DNA of 64,000 nt, taken from assembly GCF_033042135.1 (NCBI RefSeq), contig NZ_WBXM01000003.1, forward strand, positions 372,001 through 436,000. Direction: 5' to 3'. This document shows, piece after piece, positions 24,038 through 32,855 of the stretch (positions are counted from its first letter, which is position 1; the number at the start of each line of letters is the position of its first letter). The translations under genes were made by a program, and so were the position numbers. Below the pieces are notes generated by a model, which was not told the DNA's origin, searched no databases, and saw only the letters and a list, made by a program, of their open reading frames with translations. Origin of the DNA: Haloechinothrix sp033042135 (lineage in GTDB: Bacteria; Actinomycetota; Actinomycetes; Mycobacteriales; Pseudonocardiaceae).

Positions 24038-25252
24038 GTGAAACCACGGAGTGTTATCGCGCGAGCGCTTGCCGTGCTGGCGTTTCTCGCGCTGTTCATA
24101 CTGGCGCCGGGCACGGCACTGGCCGCCACGGGCGACCCGGCCGAACCCGGCGTCGCCGACACGAGTCAGGTAACGGAGTCCGCACCTGCCGAACGGGTCG
24201 ATGTGGTGGCCCGGGGCGGCCCAGCCGACGTCGAACTGCTCGCAGCGGGAGGGGAACGCGAGGCCTCGATCCTCGCGCAGGAGCCCGATGATCCGGTCGA
24301 CGATCCCCCTGCGGGCACCGAGGACGAGATCGACGAACCCGCGCCGCCGGTAGGCGCACCGTTCCAGGAACGGCTGGCCCAGACGTTACTCACCGGGCTC
24401 CAGTACGGCGGCATCATCGCGATCTGCGCCGTCGGGCTGTCGCTGGTCTTCGGCACCACACGCCTGATCAACTTCGCCCACGGTGAGCTGGTCACGTTCG
24501 GCATGGTGGTCGCGTTCTTCTTCAACGCGGCGGTGATCGGCCCAGGTCTGCACATCATCCCGGCGACCGTGCTGGCGGTCATCGTGGGTGCGTTGCTCGG
24601 CGCTGGGCTGGATCGCGGATTGTGGCGTCCGTTGCGGATGCGCGGCGTCGGCCGGATCAACATGTTCATCATCTCGATCGGGCTCGCGTTGCTGATCCGG
24701 CATCTCATACTGATCGTGTACGGCTCTCGTCCGGGGAACTACACCGACTATCAGGTGCAGCCGGTCATCAACTGGTGGTGGTTCTCCGCGACGCCACGCG
24801 GTCTCTGGGTGCTCGGCCTGTCGGTGATCGTGTTGCTCGCTGTGGCGCTCATGCTGGAACGGACCCGCGTGGGCACCGCGATCCGGGCGGTCGCCGACAA
24901 CCGCGACCTCGCCGCTTCCTCCGGGATCAACGTCAACTACGTGATCATGGTGGTCTGGATGTTGGCAGGCGGGCTCACCGCCTTCGGTGGTGTGATGTTC
25001 GGGCTGACCCAGGTGGTCGCCTGGGACATGGGCTTCCGCCTGCTGCTGCTGATGTTCGCCGCAATCATCCTTGGAGGCCTGGGTAAGCCGTACGGCGCGA
25101 TGGTGGGTGGATTCGCCGTTGGCGTCGTCGCCCACGTGTCGACCCTCTGGTTCCCGGCGGAGCTGCAGAACATGTGGGCCATGCTGGTGCTGATCGTCGT
25201 GTTGATCGTCCGGCCGCAGGGCGTCCTCGGCCGCAAGGAAAGGGTCGGGTGA
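24038..25252 (+). CDS. livH: Branched-chain amino acid type ABC permease
   Basis: 404 residues. The permease core (from about 115) has the LivH signature GLQYGGIIAICAVGLSLVFGTTRLINFAHGE and RAVADNRDLAASSGI near 290. Unusual: the first 110 residues are a signal peptide (ALAVLAFLALFILAPGTALA) plus an acidic proline-rich linker before the first permease helix. It heads a four-gene operon with livM, livG and livF. Substrates may be branched-chain amino acids, amides or urea; sequence alone does not decide. Confidence 0.9.
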   Translation: MKPRSVIARALAVLAFLALFILAPGTALAATGDPAEPGVADTSQVTESAPAERVDVVARGGPADVELLAAGGEREASILAQEPDDPVDDPPAGTEDEIDEPAPPVGAPFQERLAQTLLTGLQYGGIIAICAVGLSLVFGTTRLINFAHGELVTFGMVVAFFFNAAVIGPGLHIIPATVLAVIVGALLGAGLDRGLWRPLRMRGVGRINMFIISIGLALLIRHLILIVYGSRPGNYTDYQVQPVINWWWFSATPRGLWVLGLSVIVLLAVALMLERTRVGTAIRAVADNRDLAASSGINVNYVIMVVWMLAGGLTAFGGVMFGLTQVVAWDMGFRLLLLMFAAIILGGLGKPYGAMVGGFAVGVVAHVSTLWFPAELQNMWAMLVLIVVLIVRPQGVLGRKERVG

Positions 25253-25262
25253 GGGGGCCGAT

Positions 25263-26252
25263 ATGAACTTCGAACTGATCCTCGCCAACGGCCTGCACGG
25301 TGCGCTGGGCGCAACAGCGATCGCGTTCATCCTCGCGGCGATCGGCTTGAACATCCACTTCGGCTATACGGGCCTGCTCAACTTCGGGCAGGTCGGATTC
25401 ATGCTCGTCGGCGCCTACGGCGCCGCGGTATCGGTGGAGTTCGGACTGTCGCTATGGTTGGGCATCCTCGTCGGTATCGCCTGCGCTGTGGTGCTCGCGT
25501 TGATACTGGGTATACCGGCCCTGCGGCTGCGTGCTGATTATCTCGCGATATCCACCATCGCGGCGGGCGAGGCTCTCCGGTTGTTCTACAGATCCGACGC
25601 CGCGGAACCGGTCACCGGCGGTGTCTTCGGGCTGACCGGCGTCGGCAGAGACTTCTACGACCTCAACCCGATCCCACGGGGTAGCTACGACTTCGGCGTG
25701 ATCGAGATGACCTCGCGCGAGGTTTGGACCAGGAGTGTGGGTTGGGGCCTGGTACTGCTGGCCGTGATCCTGGTTTACTTCCTCATCCACAGTCCCTGGG
25801 GCCGGGTGCTGCGATCCATCAGGGAGGACGAGGACGCCGCGCGCAGCCTCGGCAAGAACGTCTACGCCTACAAGCTGCAGAGCCTGGTACTCGGAGGCGT
25901 GATCGGCTCCATCGGCGGGATCCTGTGGGTGGTCCACCGACAGTCGGTCACCCCTGATGGGTTCGATCCCGTGGTCACCTTCTTCCTCTACACCATGCTG
26001 GTGCTCGGCGGCGCGGGTCGCGTGCTCGGCCCGGTGATCGGAGGATTGCTGTTCTGGTTCATCCTGCGGTCCTTCGAGACGTTCCTCGACGAGGCCATGC
26101 GCGCTGGCTACATCCCGGCGGCGATCATGGAACCTGCGGATATCGGCGCGGCACGGTACGTCATTGTCGGTATCGGGTTGCTGTTGTTGATGGTGTACCG
26201 GCCGCAGGGCATCCTGGGTAAGAGGAAAGAGATGGTGCTCGATGTCCGATGA
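25263..26252 (+). CDS. livM: Branched-chain amino acid type ABC permease
   Basis: 329 residues, about 8-9 membrane helices. The LivM hallmark GLNIHFGYTGLLNFGQVGFMLVGAYGAA opens the core, and the cytoplasmic coupling loop SIREDEDAARSLGKNVYAYK (about 183-202) contacts the ATPase. Starts 10 bp after livH and overlaps livG by 11 bp, so subunits are produced together. Confidence 0.93.
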   Translation: MNFELILANGLHGALGATAIAFILAAIGLNIHFGYTGLLNFGQVGFMLVGAYGAAVSVEFGLSLWLGILVGIACAVVLALILGIPALRLRADYLAISTIAAGEALRLFYRSDAAEPVTGGVFGLTGVGRDFYDLNPIPRGSYDFGVIEMTSREVWTRSVGWGLVLLAVILVYFLIHSPWGRVLRSIREDEDAARSLGKNVYAYKLQSLVLGGVIGSIGGILWVVHRQSVTPDGFDPVVTFFLYTMLVLGGAGRVLGPVIGGLLFWFILRSFETFLDEAMRAGYIPAAIMEPADIGAARYVIVGIGLLLLMVYRPQGILGKRKEMVLDVR

Positions 26253-27102
26253 CACGACCGCGTACACGCCGCTCGCGGACGTCGCCGCCGAGCCCGGTGT
26301 CGCCAAGCCGGACCCGCTGCTGAAGGTCGACGACGTCACCCGCGCCTTCGGTGGACTCATGGCCGTCGACGTGAGCCACCTCGAAGTGCAGCGCGGCGCC
26401 ATCACCGCACTGATCGGTCCGAACGGTGCCGGGAAGAGCACCCTGTTCAACGTCCTCACCGGGTTCGACCGGCCCGGTTCGGGGCGCTGGTGGTTCGACG
26501 GCAAGAAGATGGCGCACATGCCCGCCTACCGGGTGGCGCGGCACGGCCTGGTACGCACGTTCCAGCTCACCAAGGCACTGTCACGGCTGACGGTGCTGGA
26601 GAACCTGCAGCTCGCCGCGACCGGCCAGCGAGGCGAGGCGATCACGGCGGCGGTGTTCCGGCCGCTATGGTCCCGGCAGGAACGCGCCATCCGGCACAGG
26701 GCCGACGAACTCTTGGAGCGGTTCCGGCTGGACCACCTGCGCGACGAGTTCGCGGGCACCCTCTCCGGCGGGCAGCGCAAACTGCTCGAACTGGCCCGTG
26801 CCCTGATGGTGCAGCCCACCATGGTGATGCTGGACGAGCCGATGGCCGGAGTGAACCCGGCACTGACCCAGTCACTGCTCGAACACATCGTCAAGCTCCG
26901 TGACGAGGAAGGCCTGACGGTGTGCTTCGTCGAGCACGATATGGATGCGGTGATGGGAATCAGCGACTGGGTGGTCTGCCTCGCGGAGGGCCAGGTGATC
27001 GCCGAAGGGCCGCCACAGAGCATCGGCACCAACCCCGCTGTGATCGACGCCTACCTGGGTAAGCAGCACGGCACACCGCCCGCGGAGGAGCTGACGTCAT
27101 GA
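26242..27102 (+). CDS. livG: ABC transporter ATPase of the liv system
   Basis: 286 residues. Walker A GPNGAGKST, signature LSGGQRKLLELARAL, Walker B VMLDEPMAGVNP and switch histidine EHDMDAV. Contains the LivG-type C-terminal extension. The stop overlaps the livF start by 4 bp (ATGA). Confidence 0.94.
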   Translation: MSDDTTAYTPLADVAAEPGVAKPDPLLKVDDVTRAFGGLMAVDVSHLEVQRGAITALIGPNGAGKSTLFNVLTGFDRPGSGRWWFDGKKMAHMPAYRVARHGLVRTFQLTKALSRLTVLENLQLAATGQRGEAITAAVFRPLWSRQERAIRHRADELLERFRLDHLRDEFAGTLSGGQRKLLELARALMVQPTMVMLDEPMAGVNPALTQSLLEHIVKLRDEEGLTVCFVEHDMDAVMGISDWVVCLAEGQVIAEGPPQSIGTNPAVIDAYLGKQHGTPPAEELTS

Positions 27103-27893
27103 GTACAGACGACACACCGCAGCAGGACAACGTCGAGGGCGCCGAACCGCGGGCCGGTGAGCCGGGTGACGACGTTATTTTGCACGCCGAGAACATCGTT
27201 GCGGGTTACGTTCCCGAGGTCAACGTGTTGACCGGGTGCAGCCTGACCCTCGGCCAGGGTGAGCTGGTCGGGGTGATCGGCCCCAACGGCGCGGGCAAGT
27301 CGACGCTGATCAAGGCCATGTTCGGCCTCGTGCCGATCAGGGACGGCACAGTCACCTACTACGGCTCCGACATCACCAAGGCGCAGCCGCACAAGCTGGT
27401 GGCGAGGGGAATCGGTTACGTGCCGCAACGGGAGAACGTCTTCGCCGCGTTGACCGTGGAGGAGAACCTGCGGATGGGTACGTTCCTCAAGCCCAAGGAG
27501 TTCGATCGCCGGTTCGAAAAGGTCGCGTCGTTGTTCGGCAGGCTCGCCGAGCGCCGTAAGCAGCGCGCTGGCTCGCTTTCCGGCGGTGAGCGCCAGATGC
27601 TCGCCATGGGTCGCACCCTGATGTCCGAGCCGGAGGTGCTGTTCCTCGACGAGCCCTCCGCCGGCCTGTCACCGATCTACCAGGATCAGGTGTTCGAGCA
27701 GGTACAGCAGGTCAACGACGCCGGGGTGTCCATTGTCATGGTGGAGCAGAACGCCCGCCGCTGTCTCCAGATCTGCCACCGCGGTTACGTCCTCGACCAA
27801 GGACGCAACGCCTACACGGGCTCGGGTGACCAGCTACTGCACGACCCGAAGGTGATCGAGTATTACCTGGGCACGCTCGCCAAGGTGGACTGA
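27099..27893 (+). CDS. livF: ABC transporter ATPase of the liv system
   Basis: 264 residues. Walker A GPNGAGKST, Q-loop region, signature LSGGERQMLAMGRTL, Walker B LFLDEPSAGLSP. A 25-residue acidic N-terminal extension precedes the domain. Last gene of livHMGF; a strong bidirectional terminator follows at 28037. Confidence 0.94.
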   Translation: MSTDDTPQQDNVEGAEPRAGEPGDDVILHAENIVAGYVPEVNVLTGCSLTLGQGELVGVIGPNGAGKSTLIKAMFGLVPIRDGTVTYYGSDITKAQPHKLVARGIGYVPQRENVFAALTVEENLRMGTFLKPKEFDRRFEKVASLFGRLAERRKQRAGSLSGGERQMLAMGRTLMSEPEVLFLDEPSAGLSPIYQDQVFEQVQQVNDAGVSIVMVEQNARRCLQICHRGYVLDQGRNAYTGSGDQLLHDPKVIEYYLGTLAKVD

Positions 27894-28036
27894 GCACCCG
27901 CACTAGGCACCCGGACCAGGTACGCGTCAGCCGTCGCCGCTGCTTCCCTGCGCGACTGTGGGCGCGCGCGACTGTGGGGCGCGATGAGCGAGGACTGTCG
28001 GGTGTGGTGCGGGTGACTCTGGCCGGGATAGAACAC

Positions 28037-28077
28037 AGGAGTGGGGCCCGACTCGTCAGGAGCCGGGCCCCACTCCT
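28037..28077. terminator. Bidirectional terminator between livF and livK
   Basis: Perfect 14-bp GC-rich stem AGGAGTGGGGCCCG / CGGGCCCCACTCCT with a 13-nt loop. It lies between the convergent livF and livK ends and can serve both. Confidence 0.8.
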
Positions 28078-28090
28078 CCCGCGTTACTGC

Positions 28091-29323
28091 TTACTCGTCC
28101 GCTTGGACGTCGACGCTGTCGATACCGCCCGGGGTGCCCTCATCGTCGACCTCGAAGACACCGATGGTGGCTACGCTCGGCTCACCGACATCGCTGAACT
28201 CCAGCGGGCCGCTGACGCCGTTGTAGTTGATGTCCTCGCCGTCCTCGATCAGCTCGCGGCACTCCTCGAACGAGGTGCACTCGGTGCCGTCCCTGGTCAC
28301 CCCGATCATCTCGTCGACGAACACGGTCGGGTCGGTGCTGCCTGCGGCTTCAGCTGCCAGCGCCACGATCGTGACGCAGTCGAAGACCTGCGGCGCGAAC
28401 TGGAAGCCATCCAGGTCAGGAGCGAACTCCTGCAGACGCTCCAGGAACGCTTCGGGCTCCGGCGTGCTCGGCGCGGTGAGCACCATACCCTCGATCGCGC
28501 CGGGGTTCGCCGAGGAAACCAGCTCGCCCAGGTTCGGCTCGTTCAGGCCGTCGGCACCGTACAGGCCGACACCCTCCTCCGGGCTGGCGCCTGCCTCGAC
28601 CAGGTCACGCAAGATCTGCGCGCCCTCCTCGAAGCCGACCACCACGACGGCATCCGGGCCTGGGTCGAGCAGGTTGCTCACGACCGGGGAGAAGTCGGTG
28701 GTGTCCGGGTCGTAGGTGTCGGTGGCGACCACTTCGCCACCGCCTTCCTCGACGGCTTCGGCCGTGTTCTCCAGAAGGCCACGGCCGTAGTCGTCGGCGC
28801 GGGCAGCCAGCGAGACGCGCTCGTAGCCGTCCTCGAGGATCCGCTCACCAAGCACTAGGCCCTGTAGGGCGTCGCTGGGCGCAGTCCGGAAGTAGTACTC
28901 GTGGGCGGCATCGGTGAACGTTGGTGCCGTGTTGGAGCCCGAGCACTGCACCACGCCCGAGTCGTTGACCCGGTCGACGAACGCCAGCGACATGCCGGAT
29001 GCGGCGGCCCCGATCAGCGCGTGCGCGCCGCCGCGCAGCACCTCGTCGGCCGCTTCGGAGGCCTGGGCTTCCTCCTCGGTCTCGTCCCTGACGATCGGGT
29101 CCGGGAGCTCCTCGCCGAGCACGCCACCCGCTTCGTTGATGGTGTGCATGGCGTAGCGAAGCGCTTGTTCCTGCGGTGGCCCCAGGAACGCCAAGTCACC
29201 GGATTGCGGGACGACCTGGCCGATCTGTAAGGCTTCCTCGTCGTCATCGGGGGCGCATGCCGACGCCACCAGCGCGGTGGCGGCGGTCAGCGCCGCGATA
29301 CGACAGCCTGTCGAGACTCGCAC
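28091..29323 (-). CDS. livK: ABC transporter substrate-binding lipoprotein
   Basis: 410 residues, GTG start 6 nt after GGAGG. Signal peptide with lipobox (ALVASAC, cysteine near 23) anchors it outside the membrane. The remainder is a type I periplasmic-binding fold of the Leu/Ile/Val family (QIGQVVPQSGDLAFLGPPQEQALRYA...). It serves livHMGF although it is transcribed convergently, so it can be regulated and expressed at a different level. Confidence 0.9.
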   Translation of the reverse strand: MRVSTGCRIAALTAATALVASACAPDDDEEALQIGQVVPQSGDLAFLGPPQEQALRYAMHTINEAGGVLGEELPDPIVRDETEEEAQASEAADEVLRGGAHALIGAAASGMSLAFVDRVNDSGVVQCSGSNTAPTFTDAAHEYYFRTAPSDALQGLVLGERILEDGYERVSLAARADDYGRGLLENTAEAVEEGGGEVVATDTYDPDTTDFSPVVSNLLDPGPDAVVVVGFEEGAQILRDLVEAGASPEEGVGLYGADGLNEPNLGELVSSANPGAIEGMVLTAPSTPEPEAFLERLQEFAPDLDGFQFAPQVFDCVTIVALAAEAAGSTDPTVFVDEMIGVTRDGTECTSFEECRELIEDGEDINYNGVSGPLEFSDVGEPSVATIGVFEVDDEGTPGGIDSVDVQADE

Positions 29324-29504
29324 GGTTAGCCTCCTGTTGTTCGTACCTGCACGGACGGGGCGTTTCCGTACAGGCGGCCGGTTGGTCGCCGGTGGGCCCC
29401 ATATCCGTCTGATTCGTGCGGATCCTAACGCTCCGTAGACGGCTGATCGAGCGATGGCGCGCAATCGCGATCTTTTCGCAATGTGGCGTCGGCCGACCCG
29501 CAGC

Positions 29505-29960
29505 TCAGCCGCTTCCTGGTGCGTTATCCCTGATGAGGCACGTGAGCCTGGCCGTACAGGTGCGGCGTCCCCGGTCGTCGATGATCACGATTTCCGCGGT
29601 CACCGTGCTACGCCCGGTATGGATCGGCACCGCCGTTGCGGTGACGCTGCCGTCCCGCACCGCGCGGTGGTGGGTGCAGTGCAGGTCCAGACCGACCGCC
29701 ACCCGGCCGTGACCGGCGTTGAGCCCGGCGCAGATCGAGCCGAGGGTCTCGGCCAGCACGGCGTTCGCGCCGCCGTGCAGCAGCCCGTACGGCTGCAGGT
29801 TGCCAGCCACCGGCATGGTCGCCACGACACGCTCGGCATCCCATTGGGTGATGGTGATGCCCATCCGGTCGGCGAGCTGCTGGTCGGCCGCTTCCGGATC
29901 GGCACCGGGAACGTCGGCCATGGTCGGCAGCGAGTCACGCGATGCGGGTGGTTCGTCCAC
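29505..29960 (-). CDS. PaaI-type hotdog thioesterase
   Basis: 151 residues, GTG start behind AAGGAG. The core LQPYGLLHGGANAVLAETLGS (about 56-76) is the hotdog-fold signature of PaaI/YbgC thioesterases, with HGG and the catalytic acid after it. Likely hydrolyses an aromatic or hydroxyaryl acyl-CoA. In menaquinone producers such proteins can hydrolyse DHNA-CoA, but a menI assignment is not shown. Divergent from polA; mycobacteria have a homologous gene in the same place. Confidence 0.85.
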   Translation of the reverse strand: MDEPPASRDSLPTMADVPGADPEAADQQLADRMGITITQWDAERVVATMPVAGNLQPYGLLHGGANAVLAETLGSICAGLNAGHGRVAVGLDLHCTHHRAVRDGSVTATAVPIHTGRSTVTAEIVIIDDRGRRTCTARLTCLIRDNAPGSG

Positions 29961-30030
29961 GGAGTTGCTCCTTGTCGCCGCGTCGGTCGAGGCGTGGTGA
30001 CACGCACGTTCGTGTGTCAGGGCAGGAGCC

Positions 30031-30036
30031 TAGACT
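30031..30036 (+). promoter_or_regulatory. -10 box for leaderless polA
   Basis: TAGACT stands 7 nt before the GTG at 30044, the spacing that makes the start codon the first base of the mRNA. The only ribosome-like AGGAG (30024) is 15 nt away, too far to be used. Confidence 0.55.
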
Positions 30037-30043
30037 CCCGGGT

Positions 30044-32815
30044 GTGACCCCACAGCAGAACACCCCGGAGCGGCGGGATCAGGTAACGAACGACACAGTA
30101 CGAGCGGAGCGGCAGGCCGAACGGCAACCCGCGCCGCGGTTACTGCTCATCGACGGTCACTCGATGGCTTACCGTGCCTTCTACGCCGTACCGGCCGACC
30201 GGTTCCAGACCACGACCGGCCAGGTGACCAATGCCGTCTTCGGCTTCACCTCCATGCTGATCAACCTGCTGCGCGACGAGCAGCCCACCCATCTCGCGGT
30301 GGCCTTCGACGTGTCGCGGCAGACGTTCCGCTCCGAGGCCTACGCCGAGTACAAGGCGACCCGGTCGGAGACCCCTGAGGACTTCAAGGGGCAGGTCTCG
30401 CTGATCACCGAGATGCTCGAGGCGCTCAACATCCCGATCCTGCGCAAGGAGAACTACGAGGCCGACGACATCATCGCGACGCTGACCACGCAGGCCAGGC
30501 AGGAAGCCTTCGACGTGCTGATCTGCACCGGCGACAGGGACGCCCTGCAGTTGGTCGACGACGGGGTCACGGTGCTGTACCCGCGCAAGGGCGTCTCCGA
30601 GCTCGACCGCTTCGACCCGGACGCGGTTCAGCAGAAGTACGGGCTCTCGCCGAGCCAGTACCCCGATTTCGCCGCGCTGCGGGGCGACCCGTCGGACAAC
30701 CTGCCCGGCATCCCCGGGGTGGGGGAGAAGACAGCGGTGAAGTGGATCAAGCAGTTCGGCAGCCTCGGCGAGCTGGTCGACCGGGTCGACGAGGTCAAGG
30801 GCAAGGCGGGCGAAGCGTTGCGCTCGCATCTCGACAACGTGCTGCGCAACCGGCGACTGACCGAGCTGGTCCGCGACCTGTCGCTCGAAGTCGGCCCCGA
30901 CGACCTCCAGCTTCGGTCCTGGGACCGCGACGCGGTGCACCGGCTGTTCGACGACCTGGAGTTCCGGGTGCTGCGCGACCGGCTGTTCGCCACCCTGTCC
31001 ACCACCGAACCCGAAGCGGAGGAAGGAATCAGCGTACGGGGCGGCCGGATCGAGCCGGGCACGCTCGGTGCCTGGCTGGCCGAGCACGCCGGGCAGGGCA
31101 CCACCACTGGGGTGGCCGCCCGCGTGGAGGGGGCGGTGACCTCCGCGGACCTGCGGTCGCTTGCCCTGGTGACCGCGGATGGTGAGGGCTGCTACCTGGA
31201 CACCACCGAGCTCGACGAGGCCGACGAATCCGCGCTGGCCTCCTGGCTGGCCGATTCCGGGCCCCGCAAGGTGGGGCACGAATGCAAGTCCATGCTGCAC
31301 GCGCTGTACGCCCGTGGCTGGAGCATGGCGGGGCTGGCGATGGACACCGCGCTGGCGGCGTACCTCGTGCGGCCGGGGCAGCGCAGCTTCACCCTGGACG
31401 ATCTGGTGTTGCGGTACCTGGGCAGGGAGCTGCGCGCGGACGGCGACAGCGGCCAGGGACAGCTGTCCCTGCTCGATACCGGCGACGGCAGCGGCGAGGA
31501 CGGCGAGTCCGCCCACACCGAGCTGCTGCGCGCGGGCGCCACCGCCGAGCTGGCCGCGGCGCTGGCCGACGAGGTGGACAAGATCGGTGCGGGCGAGCTG
31601 CTCAGCGCCATGGAGATCCCGCTGCTGCAGGTGCTCGTCGAGGTCGAACGCGCGGGCATCGCGGTCGACACCGAGCGCCTCAGCGAGCTGGAAGCGCACT
31701 ACGCGGACCGGGTGAAACAGGCGGCCGAGGAGGCCTACGCGGTCATCGGCAAGCAGATCAACCTCGGCTCTCCCAAACAACTCCAGGTGGTGCTGTTCGA
31801 CGAGCTGGGGATGCCCAAGACCAAACGCACCAAGACCGGCTACACCACCGACGCCGAAGCGTTGCAGACGCTGTACGCCAAGACTGAGCACCCCTTCCTG
31901 CGGCACCTGCTGGAACACCGGGACGCGACCAAGCTCAAGACCACGGTGGAAGGGCTGCTCAAGGCCGTCGCCGACGACGGCAGGATCCACACGTCGCTGC
32001 AGCAGACCGTCGCCGCCACCGGTCGCCTGTCCTCGGTGGACCCCAACCTGCAGAACATCCCGGTGCGCACCGAGGAAGGACGCCGCATCCGCGACGCGTT
32101 CGTGGTCGGGGCCGGCTACGCCGAGCTGATGACGGCCGACTACAGCCAGATCGAGATGCGCATCATGGCGCACCTGTCCGAGGACGAAGGGCTGATCGAG
32201 GCCTTCAACTCCGGTGAGGACCTGCACACCTACGTGGCATCCCAGGCATTCGGCATGGATCCCACCGACGTCACGCCGGAGCTGAGGTACCGCGTGAAGG
32301 CGATGTCCTACGGGCTGGCCTACGGGCTGTCGGCCTACGGGCTGGCGCAGCAGCTGCAGATCTCGGCAGACGAAGCCAAGCAACAGATGGACACCTACTT
32401 CGCGCGGTTCGCCGGGGTGCGGGACTACCTGCATGCCGTGGTGGCCGAGGCGGGCAAGGTCGGCTACACCGAGACGATCTTCGGCAGGCGCCGGTACCTG
32501 CCCGATCTGGGCAGCGACAACCGGCAGCGCCGTGAGATGGCCGAGCGGATGGCGCTCAACGCCCCCATCCAGGGCAGCGCCGCCGACATCATCAAGGTGG
32601 CGATGCTCGGTGTGCACCGCGAGCTCGCCGCCCAGCAGCTACGGAGCCGGGTGCTGCTGCAGGTACACGACGAGTTGGTGCTCGAGGTGGCCGACGGCGA
32701 GCACGACACGGTGGAGGCGCTGGTGCGCGAGCAGATGGGCTCGGCGTACCAGCTGTCCGTCCCGCTCGAGGTGTCGGTCGGCTTCGGCCGTTCCTGGAAC
32801 GAAGCCGCCCACTGA
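30044..32815 (+). CDS. polA: DNA polymerase I
   Basis: 923 residues. N-terminal 5'-3' exonuclease (LLLIDGHSMAYRAFYA..., GDPSDNLPGIPGVGEKTA), a middle domain in 3'-5' exonuclease position without the DEDD residues (the expected D-x-E is replaced), and the polymerase domain with motif A DYSQIEMR, motif B RVKAMSYGLAYGLSAYG and motif C QVHDELV. Fills gaps in repair and replaces RNA primers; no proofreading, as in other actinobacteria. Its stop lies inside the terminator stem at 32812. Confidence 0.96.
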   Translation: MTPQQNTPERRDQVTNDTVRAERQAERQPAPRLLLIDGHSMAYRAFYAVPADRFQTTTGQVTNAVFGFTSMLINLLRDEQPTHLAVAFDVSRQTFRSEAYAEYKATRSETPEDFKGQVSLITEMLEALNIPILRKENYEADDIIATLTTQARQEAFDVLICTGDRDALQLVDDGVTVLYPRKGVSELDRFDPDAVQQKYGLSPSQYPDFAALRGDPSDNLPGIPGVGEKTAVKWIKQFGSLGELVDRVDEVKGKAGEALRSHLDNVLRNRRLTELVRDLSLEVGPDDLQLRSWDRDAVHRLFDDLEFRVLRDRLFATLSTTEPEAEEGISVRGGRIEPGTLGAWLAEHAGQGTTTGVAARVEGAVTSADLRSLALVTADGEGCYLDTTELDEADESALASWLADSGPRKVGHECKSMLHALYARGWSMAGLAMDTALAAYLVRPGQRSFTLDDLVLRYLGRELRADGDSGQGQLSLLDTGDGSGEDGESAHTELLRAGATAELAAALADEVDKIGAGELLSAMEIPLLQVLVEVERAGIAVDTERLSELEAHYADRVKQAAEEAYAVIGKQINLGSPKQLQVVLFDELGMPKTKRTKTGYTTDAEALQTLYAKTEHPFLRHLLEHRDATKLKTTVEGLLKAVADDGRIHTSLQQTVAATGRLSSVDPNLQNIPVRTEEGRRIRDAFVVGAGYAELMTADYSQIEMRIMAHLSEDEGLIEAFNSGEDLHTYVASQAFGMDPTDVTPELRYRVKAMSYGLAYGLSAYGLAQQLQISADEAKQQMDTYFARFAGVRDYLHAVVAEAGKVGYTETIFGRRRYLPDLGSDNRQRREMAERMALNAPIQGSAADIIKVAMLGVHRELAAQQLRSRVLLQVHDELVLEVADGEHDTVEALVREQMGSAYQLSVPLEVSVGFGRSWNEAAH

Positions 32816-32848
32816 TCCTGCTGGGCTCAGCGAGCCCAGCAGGATCAG
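32812..32848. terminator. Terminator after polA
   Basis: Perfect 17-bp stem CTGATCCTGCTGGGCTC / GAGCCCAGCAGGATCAG with a 3-nt loop, beginning at the polA stop codon and ending 7 bp before the convergent YhgE gene. It serves both directions. Confidence 0.85.
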
Positions 32849-32855
32849 CAGGCCG

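Noticed and set aside
30140..32617. 825-residue open frame antisense to polA
   Set aside because: It mirrors polA codons throughout, a usual effect of high GC; polA has all three polymerase motifs and the antisense product is repetitive L/V/G/H/Q without any family likeness.
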